DNA from: an uncultured Polaribacter sp.
GTDB taxonomy: Bacteria > Bacteroidota > Bacteroidia > Flavobacteriales > Flavobacteriaceae
Assembly (NCBI RefSeq): GCF_947495205.1
Contig: NZ_CANLXV010000008.1
Span: 62,001 to 126,000 of the forward strand
DNA length: 64,000 nucleotides
Direction of reading: 5' to 3'
Shown here: in pieces, positions 9,001 to 19,012 of the stretch
How the letters are laid out: each line of letters opens with the position of its first letter
How positions within the stretch are numbered: the stretch's first letter is position 1
The notes under the pieces: model-generated
The model's input: only the letters and a program-made list of their open reading frames with translations
Told to the model about the DNA's origin: nothing
Database searches by the model: none
Position numbers and translations under genes: made by a program

Positions 9001-10164
9001 ATGAAAAAAATTCAGATGGTAGACCTACAAGGTCAATATGCAAAAATTAAAGATACTGTTAACGATTCTATTCAACAGGTTTTAAACACATCTGCATATA
9101 TCAATGGCCCTTTAGTTCACGAATTTCAGTCAGATTTAGAAAAATATCTAAATGTAAAACACGTAATTCCTTGTGCAAATGGTACAGATGCTTTGCAAAT
9201 TGCAATGATGGGTTTAGGTCTAGAACAAGGAGATGAAGTAATTACTGCAGATTTTACATTTGCTGCAACTGTAGAAGTTATTGCGCTTTTAAAATTAACT
9301 CCTGTTTTAGTAGATGTTGAAAAAGACACTTTTAATATAAATATTGAAGCATTAAAAAAAGCAATTACACCCAAAACCAAAGCAATTGTACCTGTTCATT
9401 TATTTGGACAAGTAGCTAACATGGATGCTGTTATGGAAATTGCCAAAGAATACAATCTTTTTGTAATTGAAGACAATGCACAAGCCATTGGCGCAAATTA
9501 CACATTTAAAGATGGCACAAAAAAGAAAGCAGGAACTATAGGAAATGTAGGAACTACATCTTTTTTCCCTTCTAAAAACTTAGGTTGTTATGGCGATGGT
9601 GGCGCAATTTTTACTAATGATGACGATTTAGCACACACCATTCGTGGCATTGTAAATCACGGAATGTACACCAGATATTACCATGATGTTGTTGGTGTAA
9701 ACTCTAGGTTAGATGCTTTACAAGCAGGTGTATTAAAAGCCAAATTACCTAATTTAGATAGCTATTGCAATTCTCGTAGAAATGCAGCTCGTTTTTACAA
9801 TGCTGCTTTTAAAAATAATCCTAATATTATAACACCAACTGCAAAATCTAATGCAACTAAAAACTGTGGTGAGATTTGCGAAGTTTGTGATTGCCATGTT
9901 TTTCATCAATACACATTACAAATTACAAATGGCAAAAGAGATGAATTACACAAGCATTTATTAGATTTAGGCATACCAAATGCAATTTACTACCCAGTTG
10001 CGTTACATGCACAAAAAGCATATAAAGACAGTAGGTATTTAGAAAGTGACTTTCCTGTTACCAATGCATTGATAAAAAATGTAATTTCTTTACCTATGCA
10101 TACAGAATTAGATAATGAACAATTGCAGTTTATCACCAAAACAATAAACAATTTTATAAATTAG
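9001..10164 (+). CDS. DegT/DnrJ/EryC1/StrS-family sugar aminotransferase with a Cys cluster
   Basis: PLP enzyme that transaminates a keto group on a nucleotide sugar to make an amino sugar for surface glycans. The PLP lysine is K192 in SKNLGCYGDGG. I start it at the ATG giving MKKIQMVDLQGQY, which matches the usual family start and leaves 387 aa; an upstream frame extension overlaps the promoter. Unusual: before the conserved FHQY segment there is an insertion with C289, C293, C296 and C298 plus H299 and H302 (CxxxCxxCxC), which could bind a metal. It is followed by galE after one base, so the two likely share a sugar-nucleotide role. Confidence 0.92.
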   Translation: MKKIQMVDLQGQYAKIKDTVNDSIQQVLNTSAYINGPLVHEFQSDLEKYLNVKHVIPCANGTDALQIAMMGLGLEQGDEVITADFTFAATVEVIALLKLTPVLVDVEKDTFNINIEALKKAITPKTKAIVPVHLFGQVANMDAVMEIAKEYNLFVIEDNAQAIGANYTFKDGTKKKAGTIGNVGTTSFFPSKNLGCYGDGGAIFTNDDDLAHTIRGIVNHGMYTRYYHDVVGVNSRLDALQAGVLKAKLPNLDSYCNSRRNAARFYNAAFKNNPNIITPTAKSNATKNCGEICEVCDCHVFHQYTLQITNGKRDELHKHLLDLGIPNAIYYPVALHAQKAYKDSRYLESDFPVTNALIKNVISLPMHTELDNEQLQFITKTINNFIN

Positions 10165-10165
10165 T

Positions 10166-11173
10166 ATGAAACGTATTTTAGTAACTGGTGGTTTAGGTTT
10201 TATTGGATCGCACACGGTAGTAGAATTACAAAACGAAGGTTTTGAAGTTGTAATTATAGACAATTTATCTAACACTACATTAAATGTTTTAGATAGCATT
10301 ACTGAAATTACAGGAAAAAAACCTGATTTTTACAATATCGATTTACGCGTAAAAACTGATGTTCAATCTTTTTTTGAAACGAATACAATAGACGGCATTA
10401 TACATTTTGCAGCTTTTAAAGCGGTAGGTGAAAGCATGCACAAACCACTAGACTATTATGAAAACAATTTAGGAACACTAGTTTATTTGTTGCAAGAAAT
10501 GCGAGATAGAAAATTAGATAACTTTATTTTTTCTTCTTCTTGCACGGTTTATGGGCAGGCAGATGAATTGCCTGTAACAGAAAACGCACCTGTTAAAAAA
10601 GCAGCATCTGTTTATGGAAATACAAAACAAATTGGCGAAGAAATTATACAAGACGCCTGCAACGCGCACAACTTAAATAGTATTGCATTACGCTATTTTA
10701 ATCCTATTGGTGCACATGAATCTATTAAAATTGGCGAATTACCTTTGGGCGTTCCTCAAAATTTAATTCCGTTTGTTACACAAACTGCGGCTGGTTTAAG
10801 AGATCAATTATCTGTTTTTGGTGATGATTATGATACTAAAGACGGAACTGCAATTAGAGATTATATACATGTTGTAGATTTAGCAAAAGCACATATTGCT
10901 GCGTTAAAACGTTTACTAGAAAAAAGAAATAAAGAAAATTTTGAGTTTTTTAATGTGGGCACAGGTGTAGGAAGCTCTGTTTTAGAAGTTATTAAAGCTT
11001 TTGAAAAAGCTACTCAAAAAAAATTAAATTATAAAATTGTTGGCAGACGAGAAGGAGATATTACAGCTGCTTACGCAGATACCGCTATTGCAAATAGAGA
11101 ATTAAATTGGAAAACAGAAAAAAAGCTTGAAGAAGCTTTAGCGTCTGCTTGGAAATGGCAACAAAAACAATAA
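10166..11173 (+). CDS. galE: UDP-glucose 4-epimerase
   Basis: Extended short-chain dehydrogenase that interconverts UDP-glucose and UDP-galactose (or the N-acetyl forms). The NAD loop GGLGFIG is at residues 8-14, the catalytic pattern includes SSSCTVYG and SVYGNTKQIGEE (YxxxK), and YFNPIGAH follows as in GalE. Length 335 aa is standard. It starts one base after the aminotransferase and is followed by a strong terminator. Confidence 0.94.
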   Translation: MKRILVTGGLGFIGSHTVVELQNEGFEVVIIDNLSNTTLNVLDSITEITGKKPDFYNIDLRVKTDVQSFFETNTIDGIIHFAAFKAVGESMHKPLDYYENNLGTLVYLLQEMRDRKLDNFIFSSSCTVYGQADELPVTENAPVKKAASVYGNTKQIGEEIIQDACNAHNLNSIALRYFNPIGAHESIKIGELPLGVPQNLIPFVTQTAAGLRDQLSVFGDDYDTKDGTAIRDYIHVVDLAKAHIAALKRLLEKRNKENFEFFNVGTGVGSSVLEVIKAFEKATQKKLNYKIVGRREGDITAAYADTAIANRELNWKTEKKLEEALASAWKWQQKQ

Positions 11174-11189
11174 ATTAACCACTTCTTAT

Positions 11190-11221
11190 AAAATCTCAAA
11201 AATTATAATTTTTGAGATTTT
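11190..11221 (+). terminator. Rho-independent terminator after galE
   Basis: A perfect 32-base palindrome centred on 11205/11206 (AAATCTCAAAAATTA with its complement) runs straight into a T tract ending at 11225. It would end the aminotransferase-galE transcript. Confidence 0.85.
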
Positions 11222-11300
11222 TTTTGTTTAGATTTAACAGAATCTATATTTTTTCCTCTAAGTATTTTAGTAATTTTAGCCGAAACAAAATCAACTATAG

Positions 11301-14135
11301 ATGAAAAAAATATGCATTGCTTTTTTTGCCATTACTTTTTTGCTTGCTTGCAAAAACACATCCGAAGAAAAAACACCAGAACTTAGCATCAATTATAAAA
11401 AAATAGAACTAGAAAATGGTTTAGATGTTATTTTTCATGTAGACAAATCAGACCCAGTTGTTGCTGTAGAATTAATGGTACATGTTGGCTCTGCTAGAGA
11501 AATTGAAGGTAGAACAGGTTTTGCACATTTATTTGAACACTTACTTTTTTTAGAATCTGAAAATTTAGGAAAAGGCGGTTTAGACAAAATGAGTGCAAGA
11601 ATTGGAGGTTCTGGCGCAAATGGCTCTACTTCTAGAGACAGAACCAACTATTTACAAACCGTACCAAAAGACGCTTTAGAAAAAATGATTTGGGCAGAAG
11701 CCGATAAATTAGGTTGGTTTATAAACACAGTTACAGCACCTGTTTTAGCAAAAGAAAAACAAGTAGTTAAAAACGAAAAAAGACAAGGTGTAGACAACAG
11801 ACCTTATGGCCATAATCAATATGTAATTGGTAAAAATTTGTACCCAAAAGACCATCCTTATAATTGGCAAGTAATTGGTTCTTTAGAAGATTTACAAAAT
11901 GCAACATTACAAGATGTTAAAGATTTTTTTAACAAATGGTATGTACCTAATAACGTCACTTTAGTTTTATCTGGAGATTTAGATATTGAACAAGCCACAA
12001 AATGGGTGCATAAATATTTTGATGAAATCCTTAAAGGGGAAGAAATAGCTCCTTTAGAAAAAAGACCCGGTTTTGTAAAAGAAACCAAAAAACTATACTA
12101 CGAAGATAATTTTGCAAGAGTGCCACAACTTACTATGGTTTGGCCTACTGTAGAAAGTTATCACAAAGATGCTTATGCATTAGACGTTTTAAGTGAATAT
12201 TTAACAGATGGTAAATCGGCACCTATGAATCAGGTTTTAATAGACAATTTAAAACTAACTTCTTTTACAGGAATGTTTAGCCGAAATTCTGAATTGGCAG
12301 GAGAAATTCAATTATCTATAAGAGCTTTTAATAATAAAAAATTAGACGAAGTTTTAGCAGGAGTAGAAAAAGCTTTTGCAAAATTTGAAGCAGAGGGAAT
12401 TTCAGAAAAAGATTTAAACCGTATTAAAGCCGGCCAAGAAACAGATTTCTACAGAAGTTTATCTAGCGTTTTGGGCAAAGGAACAAATTTAGCATCTTAC
12501 AATACTTACACAGGTAATCCTGGTTTTGTTACAGAAGATATAAAAAACACTTTAAGTGTTACAAAAGAAGATGTAATGCGTGTTTATCATAAATACATTA
12601 AAAACCAAAACTATATTGCTACGAGCTTTGTACCAAAAAACTCGAAAGAACTTGCACTTAATGGCTCTGCTTTAGCAAATGTTGTTGAAGAAAAAATTGT
12701 TGTTGGTGCAGAAGAAAGTTTTGATCCTAAAATTGCAGCTAGCTACACCAAAACACCATCATCTTTTGACAGAAGTAAAGAGCCACCTTATGGCGAAACG
12801 CCTTCTTTAGTTGTTCCAAAAGTTTATGAAAGCACACTAAAAAATGGCTTAAAAATTTATGGTATAGAAAATAATGAAGTTCCTTTAGTCCGTTTTATTT
12901 TAACTATTGATGGTGGCCAATTGTTAGAAAGCATGGACAAATTAGGTGTTGCCAACCTAACTGCAGAATTATTAAACAAAGGAACAAAAAACAAAACAGT
13001 AAAAGAATTAGAAGAATCTATACAAGAATTAGGAGCGTCAATTTTTGTATATTCTGATAAAGAAAGCATTACAATTAGCGGTACAACTTTAGCCAAAAAC
13101 TATGCAAAAACTCTTGCTTTAACAGAAGAAATGCTACTAAAACCAAGGTTTGATGAAAACGAGTTTAACTTACTAAAAAAAGCAACCATTGCTAATCTAA
13201 GACAACAGGAAGCAAACCCAAATGCTGTGGCTAGAAACACTTATAACGAGTTAATTTATGGAAAAGAAAATATAAGATCAAAAAACACTTTAGGTACTAT
13301 TGCGTCTGTTGAATCGATAACGATTAAAGATGTAAAAAACTTTTACGATAATTATATTTCTCCAAGTGTTGCAAAATTATTGGTGGTTGGTTCTATTTCT
13401 GAAGAAAATATAATAGCTTCTTTAGATAATTTAAATGATAATTGGTTAGCTAAAGAAATCACAATTCCTGAATATAAAACACCTGATACACCAACAAAAC
13501 CTGTAGTTTATTTTTACGATATTCCAAACGCAAAACAATCCGTTTTACAATTTGGTGCGCCAGCTTTAGCTGCAACCGATAAAGATTTTTACCCAGCTTC
13601 TGTTATGAATTATATTTTAGGTGGTGGTGGCTTTGCATCTCGTTTAACACAAGAATTACGAGAAGGAAAAGGATATACGTATGGAATTCGTTCTAATTTT
13701 TCTGGAACAAAAGCCAAAGGTGCATTTACAGTTTCTAGTGGTGTACGTTCTAATGTTACTTTAGAATCTGCCCAAGCTGTTAAAAAAATACTAGAAGATT
13801 ATCCAAATACTTTTTCTAATAAAGATTTAGAAACCACCAAAAGTTTTTTAATAAAAAGTAATGCTAGAGCTTTTGAAACTGCAGGTGCAAAACTAAGAAT
13901 GTTATCTAATATTAGTAATTATGGAATGGACGCAAATTATGTATCTAATAGAGAGAAAGTAGTTCAAAATATGACTACAGCTAAAATTAAAGAACTTGCA
14001 AACAAATACGTAAATCCTAGTAAAATGATTTGGTTAGTTGTGGGTGATGCAGAAACACAGTTGGCAAGAATGAAAGAATTGGGTTATGGAGAACCTATTT
14101 TACTAAATAAAACTAGTGAGAAAATTAAGAATTAA
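11301..14135 (+). CDS. M16-family zinc peptidase (pitrilysin/PqqL-like, double-domain lipoprotein)
   Basis: Secreted metalloprotease of 944 aa. The N-terminus MKKICIAFFAITFLLAC is a lipoprotein signal with Cys17. The inverted zinc motif HxxEH is at 76-80 (HLFEH), with the distal glutamate in the VVKNEKRQGVDNRPYG segment. The C-terminal half is a second M16 unit without a zinc site that carries the R/Y-type substrate loop (SRLTQELREGKGYTYG). In this family a catalytic and an inactive half form a clam-shell that degrades peptides. Monocistronic, ended by the shared terminator at 14295-14329. Confidence 0.93.
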   Translation: MKKICIAFFAITFLLACKNTSEEKTPELSINYKKIELENGLDVIFHVDKSDPVVAVELMVHVGSAREIEGRTGFAHLFEHLLFLESENLGKGGLDKMSARIGGSGANGSTSRDRTNYLQTVPKDALEKMIWAEADKLGWFINTVTAPVLAKEKQVVKNEKRQGVDNRPYGHNQYVIGKNLYPKDHPYNWQVIGSLEDLQNATLQDVKDFFNKWYVPNNVTLVLSGDLDIEQATKWVHKYFDEILKGEEIAPLEKRPGFVKETKKLYYEDNFARVPQLTMVWPTVESYHKDAYALDVLSEYLTDGKSAPMNQVLIDNLKLTSFTGMFSRNSELAGEIQLSIRAFNNKKLDEVLAGVEKAFAKFEAEGISEKDLNRIKAGQETDFYRSLSSVLGKGTNLASYNTYTGNPGFVTEDIKNTLSVTKEDVMRVYHKYIKNQNYIATSFVPKNSKELALNGSALANVVEEKIVVGAEESFDPKIAASYTKTPSSFDRSKEPPYGETPSLVVPKVYESTLKNGLKIYGIENNEVPLVRFILTIDGGQLLESMDKLGVANLTAELLNKGTKNKTVKELEESIQELGASIFVYSDKESITISGTTLAKNYAKTLALTEEMLLKPRFDENEFNLLKKATIANLRQQEANPNAVARNTYNELIYGKENIRSKNTLGTIASVESITIKDVKNFYDNYISPSVAKLLVVGSISEENIIASLDNLNDNWLAKEITIPEYKTPDTPTKPVVYFYDIPNAKQSVLQFGAPALAATDKDFYPASVMNYILGGGGFASRLTQELREGKGYTYGIRSNFSGTKAKGAFTVSSGVRSNVTLESAQAVKKILEDYPNTFSNKDLETTKSFLIKSNARAFETAGAKLRMLSNISNYGMDANYVSNREKVVQNMTTAKIKELANKYVNPSKMIWLVVGDAETQLARMKELGYGEPILLNKTSEKIKN

Positions 14136-14170
14136 TTGGTTGTTGGTTGTTGGTTGTTGGTTGTTGGTTA
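14136..14170. repeat. Tandem heptamer repeat (TTGGTTG) x5
   Basis: Five consecutive 7-base units TTGGTTG, the last ending TTGGTTA, begin on the base after the stop codon of the M16 peptidase. Such heptamer tracts can vary in copy number by slippage. No function is visible; the tract is outside any coding region. Confidence 0.85.
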
Positions 14171-14294
14171 AAAAACTATAAAATTTCAAACACATAACTT
14201 ATAGTAAATCTACAATTTTGCTTTAAAATAAATTTCTTAATTACTGATCACATGGTTGTAAATCAAACTTCCTTTTAAAAGAATTATAAAAATA

Positions 14295-14329
14295 AAAACC
14301 CCAATTTAATATTTTAAAATTGGGGTTTT
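14295..14329. terminator. Bidirectional terminator between the M16 peptidase and the LRR protein
   Basis: A 13-bp stem AAAACCCCAATTT / AAATTGGGGTTTT with a short AT loop lies between two convergent genes. A-rich and T-rich flanks on the two sides make it usable from both strands. Confidence 0.8.
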
Positions 14330-14350
14330 CCATGCATATAATTCAAATAT

Positions 14351-17300
14351 TTACTTTTTAAGTATTTTTTTAAAGGCAACGCCTTTGTTTGTAAAAATCT
14401 TTATTAAGTAAATTCCTTTAGATAGATTGGAAAAATCTATTATATTTTCTACTGAAACGCGCACTTTTTTACCAGTAATTGCATAAATCTCTACTTTCTT
14501 TAAGCTAAAACTATTGTTTAAGTGTATGTTTAATTTACTTTGAATAGGGTTTGGAAATGTAAACACGTTTTTAGAAACGTCTAAATTCTCTACATTTAAA
14601 ACTCGAGCTCTACAATCTAGCTCATTTGCAACAAATTCACTTTTTGTGTCTTTTACCCACGTAGATAAGTAGCTTGCATTTACATCATCAACAAAAATAC
14701 AGGTTAAGTTTGGTGTATTTATGGAGTTAAAAGAAGTAATACTTGTATTATTACCATTTTGCATGTTTAAAGTTATTAATGCTTGGTTGTTGCTAACATC
14801 TACAGTTGTTAAATTAGACAAACTACTTACATCTAAAACATCAAAATTATTATTACTTGCAATTAAGGTTTGTAATGCCATTGTTGTTGTTTTTTGAACA
14901 ATTTTAGTTTTGCCTGTAGTTTTAGCAATGGTAGTAAAACTTGAACCGGTTAACGGACTTAAATCTGTAATTCCGTTTCCTGAAACGTCTAAGGTGGTAA
15001 TTCCTGTAAAAGCAGCTAAACCTTCTACATCTTTAATACCTGTACCACTTAAATCTAATGTACCTGTAAATGCTGCTGCTTCTGCTTGTGTAATTGTACC
15101 ATCATTATTTGCGTCTAAACCTGTAACTGCTAATAATGCTGTTGTTGTTGCAGAAGAAGTCATCACAGACCAAACTGTTGAGCAGTCTGTGTTGAAGGAT
15201 GCCTGAGCATCTTTATTGGATGACCAATTTGTGTCCGAAAAACTAACATCATCTACTTGGATACACATTAGCAAAGGGTTGTTTTTTGCTGAAAACCCTC
15301 CTACAATAAAAGAAGTATTATTTCCATTTCTCACATTTAAACTTTTTAAATTTGGCATTCCATTAGCATCTATCAAAGTTAAAAGCGGCATAAAACTTAC
15401 ATCGATGTTAGAAATATTGGTACCTGAACAAGAAAGAGAGTTAAGGTTAATATTATTGATAAGATTTATATTTTGTATTGGATTTCTAGCAATATCTAAA
15501 TCTTTAAGATTTATATTTGTATCAATACTAATAGCAGTAATATTGCTTTTTCTTAACCATAAAACTTCTAAATCAATATTTCTAGAAACATCTATTGTAC
15601 CTAGCGAACAATCGAAAGTTTGTAAAACTTTTAAATGAATATTTTTTGTTATATCTAAATTTGTTAATGGGTTAGAATTCAAGATTAATTCTTCTAACAT
15701 TAAATTTTTTGATAAATCTGGATCTGCTAATAAATTACCCTCTAATTTTAATATTTTTAGGTCTTTAAAATCCTCAATACCTGTTAGATCAGAAATAGAT
15801 CTATAATTCATAACTAAAGAAGTAAGCGTATTAATATTAGCAGTTGGCACATGGTCATCTAAAGGTCCTGAATCATAACCTCTACCAATTAAATATTGTT
15901 CAAAATTATCATCTGGAACATAAGTTAATTGCTGTGAAGCACAAGCAACACTAAAAGTATGTTGATAATCTTTATTCCAACCTGTTAAACCAGTTGCTGG
16001 AGTTGCAGCATCTGCAGTTATACAAGTTAATAATGGGTTGTTTACAATTTGAAGAAATGTAAAACTGGCGTTGTTACCATTTGCTATATTTAAACTGCTT
16101 AAATTAGGGTTGTTATTAGCTGTAAAATTATAAATTTGAGAATTAAGTTGTATATCTATTTGCGAAAACAGATTTTCTGCCATTGCTAAAATTTCTAATT
16201 TTAAATTATTGGTTAAATCTAATGTAGAGATACTATTTTTAGAAAGGCCTAATATTTGTAAATCTAAGTTTAAATTAAGATTTAAACTCGTTAATAAATT
16301 ATCGCTACAATTTAAGGCATTTAACTTTGTATTGCTTGTAACGTCTATAGTTGGTATTTGGTTACTACTACAAACTAATGTAAAAAGTAAAGGGTTTTGA
16401 CTTGTATTTAAACTAGTAAGCAAATTTCCCTGTGCATCTAATGTATGCAATACAGGATTATTAGTAACATCTAAATTAGTTATTTGATTTGTATCACAAT
16501 CTAAAATTGTTAAGTTAGGGTTTTGTGTTACATTTAAAGATGGTAACTGATTTACGTTACAAGCTAAAAAGTTTAAATTAGGACTGTTTGTAACATCTAA
16601 ACTTGTAATTTGGTTGCTATCACACTTTACGTAATTTAAATTGGTATTAGAACTTAAATCTAAGGTTCCAATATTATTATCAAAACAATTTAAATGCTCT
16701 AATGCTGCAAAATCTTGTATTCCAGTCATTAAAACGATAGACAAACTTAGCACTTCTAGTTTTCTTACTGTATTAATTCTATTGGTAAAAACATAATCAT
16801 CTAAAGGCCTTCCATTCCCCATACTTGTAGGGTCTCCAATAGCAACGGGATTTCCATTTGCATCATGCGTTTCCAAGTAGGTTTCTAAGTTATCATCTGG
16901 TACATAGGTTTGCGCACAACTAGATGAGAAAATGTGTTGCATATCTTTAGACCAACCTGTTAAACCATTAATAGGTGTTGTTGCATCTGCTTTAATACAA
17001 TTTAAAGTAGCGTTACCTGTAGAATTAAAAATAGCCAAACTATTATTGTTACCATTAGCAATATTTAAACTTGTTAATTGATTAAAACTACAAAACAACT
17101 GAACTAACAAAGTATTTGCAGAAACGTCTAATGCAGAAATTTGATTATTCTGAATACCTAAACTACTTAATTTTGTGTTAGACGATACATCTATAGAGGT
17201 TATTCCATTATTATCACAAAAAAGAGTTTCTAAATTAGGGTTTAAACTAACATCTATAGTATTTATTTGGTTTCTCCCAAATGCTAAATATTTTAAAGCA

Positions 17301-17830
17301 GTGTTATTATTTACATTTAAAATGCTCACATTATTTAAAGTAAAAGACAGATTTTCTAAAAGCGTATTGCCGTTTACATTTAAGACTGAAACTTGATTAT
17401 TATCTAAAATTATAGTTTTTAAAAGTAAATTGGCACTAACATCTAAAGCAGTAAGTGCATTATTTACACACGTAAGAGTGTGTAAAGAAGTATTAAAACT
17501 TAAATCTATTGAAGAAACTAAATTATCATCAATTGATAAAGTTTCCAATGCTAAAAAATCTTCTATTCCAGTAAGATCAGAAATTCTAGCAATTACATTA
17601 GGTAAATTAGTATTATTTAAAGGGTCAGTTAAATCTAAACTAGTTATAGTATTTATATCTGATGTTAAAACTTGCCCGTTAACAACACCATCAGAATCTA
17701 TCCCTAGATCTAATAATGCTTGCTCAAAATTAGCATCTGGTATGGCTGTTGTAGTAAAATCATCTATAGTACTAGAGTACAAAGATTGTAAAGCAAATAA
17801 AAGTCCTAGTAAAAGTAATTTTGTTTTCAT
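14351..17830 (-). CDS. Giant secreted leucine-rich-repeat protein with T9SS sorting domain
   Basis: Surface or secreted protein of 1159 aa. It has an N-terminal signal peptide (MKTKLLLLGLLFALQSLYS). A long series of LRRs follows, arranged in four modules. Modules 1-3 open with a PDxNxE-type helix (IPDANFEQALLDLG; YVPDDNLETYLE; YVPDDNFEQYLIGRG), and all four close with a short Cys-containing segment (NCIKAD, TCITAD, MCIQVD, TCIFVD) and a final Cys after a W-rich stretch. The fourth module opens instead with LDANNDGTITQAEA, which resembles a calcium-binding EF-hand/dockerin loop. The last ~75 residues (FPNPIQSKLNIHL to KKILKK) are a T9SS type A sorting domain. Role unknown; adhesion or host/polymer contact is a reasonable guess. 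Confidence 0.9.
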   Translation of the reverse strand: MKTKLLLLGLLFALQSLYSSTIDDFTTTAIPDANFEQALLDLGIDSDGVVNGQVLTSDINTITSLDLTDPLNNTNLPNVIARISDLTGIEDFLALETLSIDDNLVSSIDLSFNTSLHTLTCVNNALTALDVSANLLLKTIILDNNQVSVLNVNGNTLLENLSFTLNNVSILNVNNNTALKYLAFGRNQINTIDVSLNPNLETLFCDNNGITSIDVSSNTKLSSLGIQNNQISALDVSANTLLVQLFCSFNQLTSLNIANGNNNSLAIFNSTGNATLNCIKADATTPINGLTGWSKDMQHIFSSSCAQTYVPDDNLETYLETHDANGNPVAIGDPTSMGNGRPLDDYVFTNRINTVRKLEVLSLSIVLMTGIQDFAALEHLNCFDNNIGTLDLSSNTNLNYVKCDSNQITSLDVTNSPNLNFLACNVNQLPSLNVTQNPNLTILDCDTNQITNLDVTNNPVLHTLDAQGNLLTSLNTSQNPLLFTLVCSSNQIPTIDVTSNTKLNALNCSDNLLTSLNLNLNLDLQILGLSKNSISTLDLTNNLKLEILAMAENLFSQIDIQLNSQIYNFTANNNPNLSSLNIANGNNASFTFLQIVNNPLLTCITADAATPATGLTGWNKDYQHTFSVACASQQLTYVPDDNFEQYLIGRGYDSGPLDDHVPTANINTLTSLVMNYRSISDLTGIEDFKDLKILKLEGNLLADPDLSKNLMLEELILNSNPLTNLDITKNIHLKVLQTFDCSLGTIDVSRNIDLEVLWLRKSNITAISIDTNINLKDLDIARNPIQNINLINNINLNSLSCSGTNISNIDVSFMPLLTLIDANGMPNLKSLNVRNGNNTSFIVGGFSAKNNPLLMCIQVDDVSFSDTNWSSNKDAQASFNTDCSTVWSVMTSSATTTALLAVTGLDANNDGTITQAEAAAFTGTLDLSGTGIKDVEGLAAFTGITTLDVSGNGITDLSPLTGSSFTTIAKTTGKTKIVQKTTTMALQTLIASNNNFDVLDVSSLSNLTTVDVSNNQALITLNMQNGNNTSITSFNSINTPNLTCIFVDDVNASYLSTWVKDTKSEFVANELDCRARVLNVENLDVSKNVFTFPNPIQSKLNIHLNNSFSLKKVEIYAITGKKVRVSVENIIDFSNLSKGIYLIKIFTNKGVAFKKILKK

Positions 17831-18040
17831 AATTTTTGTTTTATCAAATATCTAAAGTTTCTATTGTATTTGTAATTCTCCTTAAATAAACAATAGTGTT
17901 TATTCTATAAATTATACCAATTTAGATTACAAACTAAAATATATTTTGCAAGTAAACCTGTGTCGCAAAGTTGACCTTAAATACTATGATAACATCAAGG
18001 AAAAACACCCTTATTTTTAAAGTATAATCACTCAAAACAA

Positions 18041-18067
18041 AAAACCCAAGCAAATTGCTTGGGTTTT
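18041..18067 (-). terminator. Terminator after fabD
   Basis: Near-perfect hairpin AAAACCCAAGCAA / TTGCTTGGGTTTT, followed on the minus strand by a T-rich run, lies 22 bases past the fabD stop. Confidence 0.8.
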
Positions 18068-18089
18068 AATAAAATAATTAAAGTATTAT

Positions 18090-18974
18090 TTATTCAAAAG
18101 AAGCGCCACTTGCAGCAACACTTCTATCTATTTTTCGCATTAAACCTTGTAACACTTTACCAGGACCAACTTCTATAAACTCAGTTCCACCATCGGCAAT
18201 CATTGCTTGTACACATTGTGTCCATTTTACTGGCGCAGTTAATTGTGCAATTAAATTTTCTTTAATTTCTGCAGGATTTCTAACCGCTTTTGCCACCACA
18301 TTTTGATATACAGCACAAGTTGGCTCACTAAAAGTAGTTGCTTTAATTGCTGCAGCCAATTCTTCTCTTGCAGGTTCCATTAAAGGTGAATGAAATGCGC
18401 CCCCAACAGGCAACAATAAAGCTCTTCTTGCTCCTTTTTCTGTTAAAATTTCACAGGCTTTTTCTACCGCTTCAATTTCTCCAGAAATTACCAATTGCCC
18501 AGGACAATTGTAATTTGCAGCCACTACTACTCCATCAATTGCTGCACAAGTTTCTTCTACAACTGCATCTTCTAAGCCTAAAACAGCTGCCATTGTAGAT
18601 TTTTGCATTTCACAAGCTTTTTGCATAGCCAAAGCACGTTTAGAAACTAAAGTTAACCCATCTTCAAAAGATAAAACTCCGTTTGCAACCAATGCAGACA
18701 ATTCTCCTAAAGAATGGCCAGCAACCATTTCTGGCTGAAAAGAATCACCTAAAACCTTAGCTAATATTACAGAATGTAAAAAAATAGCAGGTTGTGTAAC
18801 TTTGGTTTCTTTTAACTGTTCTGCCGTTCCTTTGAACATAATATCTGTTATAGAAAAACCTAAAATTTCATTTGCTCTCTCAAAATATTCTTTAGCCAAA
18901 GCAGATCTTTCGTATAAATCTAATCCCATTCCAGAGAATTGCGCTCCTTGCCCAGGAAAAATATATGCTTTCAT
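18090..18974 (-). CDS. fabD: Malonyl-CoA:ACP transacylase
   Basis: Loads malonyl groups from CoA onto acyl carrier protein for fatty-acid synthesis. The nucleophile motif GHSLG is at 86-90 (Ser88); QGAQ near the N-terminus and AFHSPLM with the catalytic His are also present. I start at the ATG at 18974 (MKAYIFPGQGAQ), which is where the family starts; the frame is open further to 19007, but that part lies over the promoter box at 19005-19012. Length 294 aa. Single-gene unit with its own terminator. Confidence 0.96.
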   Translation of the reverse strand: MKAYIFPGQGAQFSGMGLDLYERSALAKEYFERANEILGFSITDIMFKGTAEQLKETKVTQPAIFLHSVILAKVLGDSFQPEMVAGHSLGELSALVANGVLSFEDGLTLVSKRALAMQKACEMQKSTMAAVLGLEDAVVEETCAAIDGVVVAANYNCPGQLVISGEIEAVEKACEILTEKGARRALLLPVGGAFHSPLMEPAREELAAAIKATTFSEPTCAVYQNVVAKAVRNPAEIKENLIAQLTAPVKWTQCVQAMIADGGTEFIEVGPGKVLQGLMRKIDRSVAASGASFE

Positions 18975-19004
18975 TTTATAAATTTTAATTGTTGTTTGTT
19001 GGCG

Positions 19005-19012
19005 CAAAAATA
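19005..19012 (-). promoter_or_regulatory. -7 element for fabD
   Basis: CAAAAATA on the plus strand is TATTTTTG on the coding strand (TAnnTTTG). It lies 30 bases before the fabD ATG and fixes the shorter start. Confidence 0.6.

Noticed and set aside
14351..17830. CRISPR-like or satellite repeat from the regular pattern seen in this stretch
   Set aside because: The periodic signal is the leucine-rich repeat coding sequence; units differ in sequence and are in one open frame.
17430..17855. Plus-strand frames opposite the LRR gene (also 14910, 15216, 16209, 17175)
   Set aside because: They are antisense shadows of a well-supported gene, with biased composition and no family resemblance.
18975..19007. 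Longer N-terminus for FabD
   Set aside because: FabD proteins begin at the FPGQG segment, and the extension overlaps the promoter box at 19005-19012.
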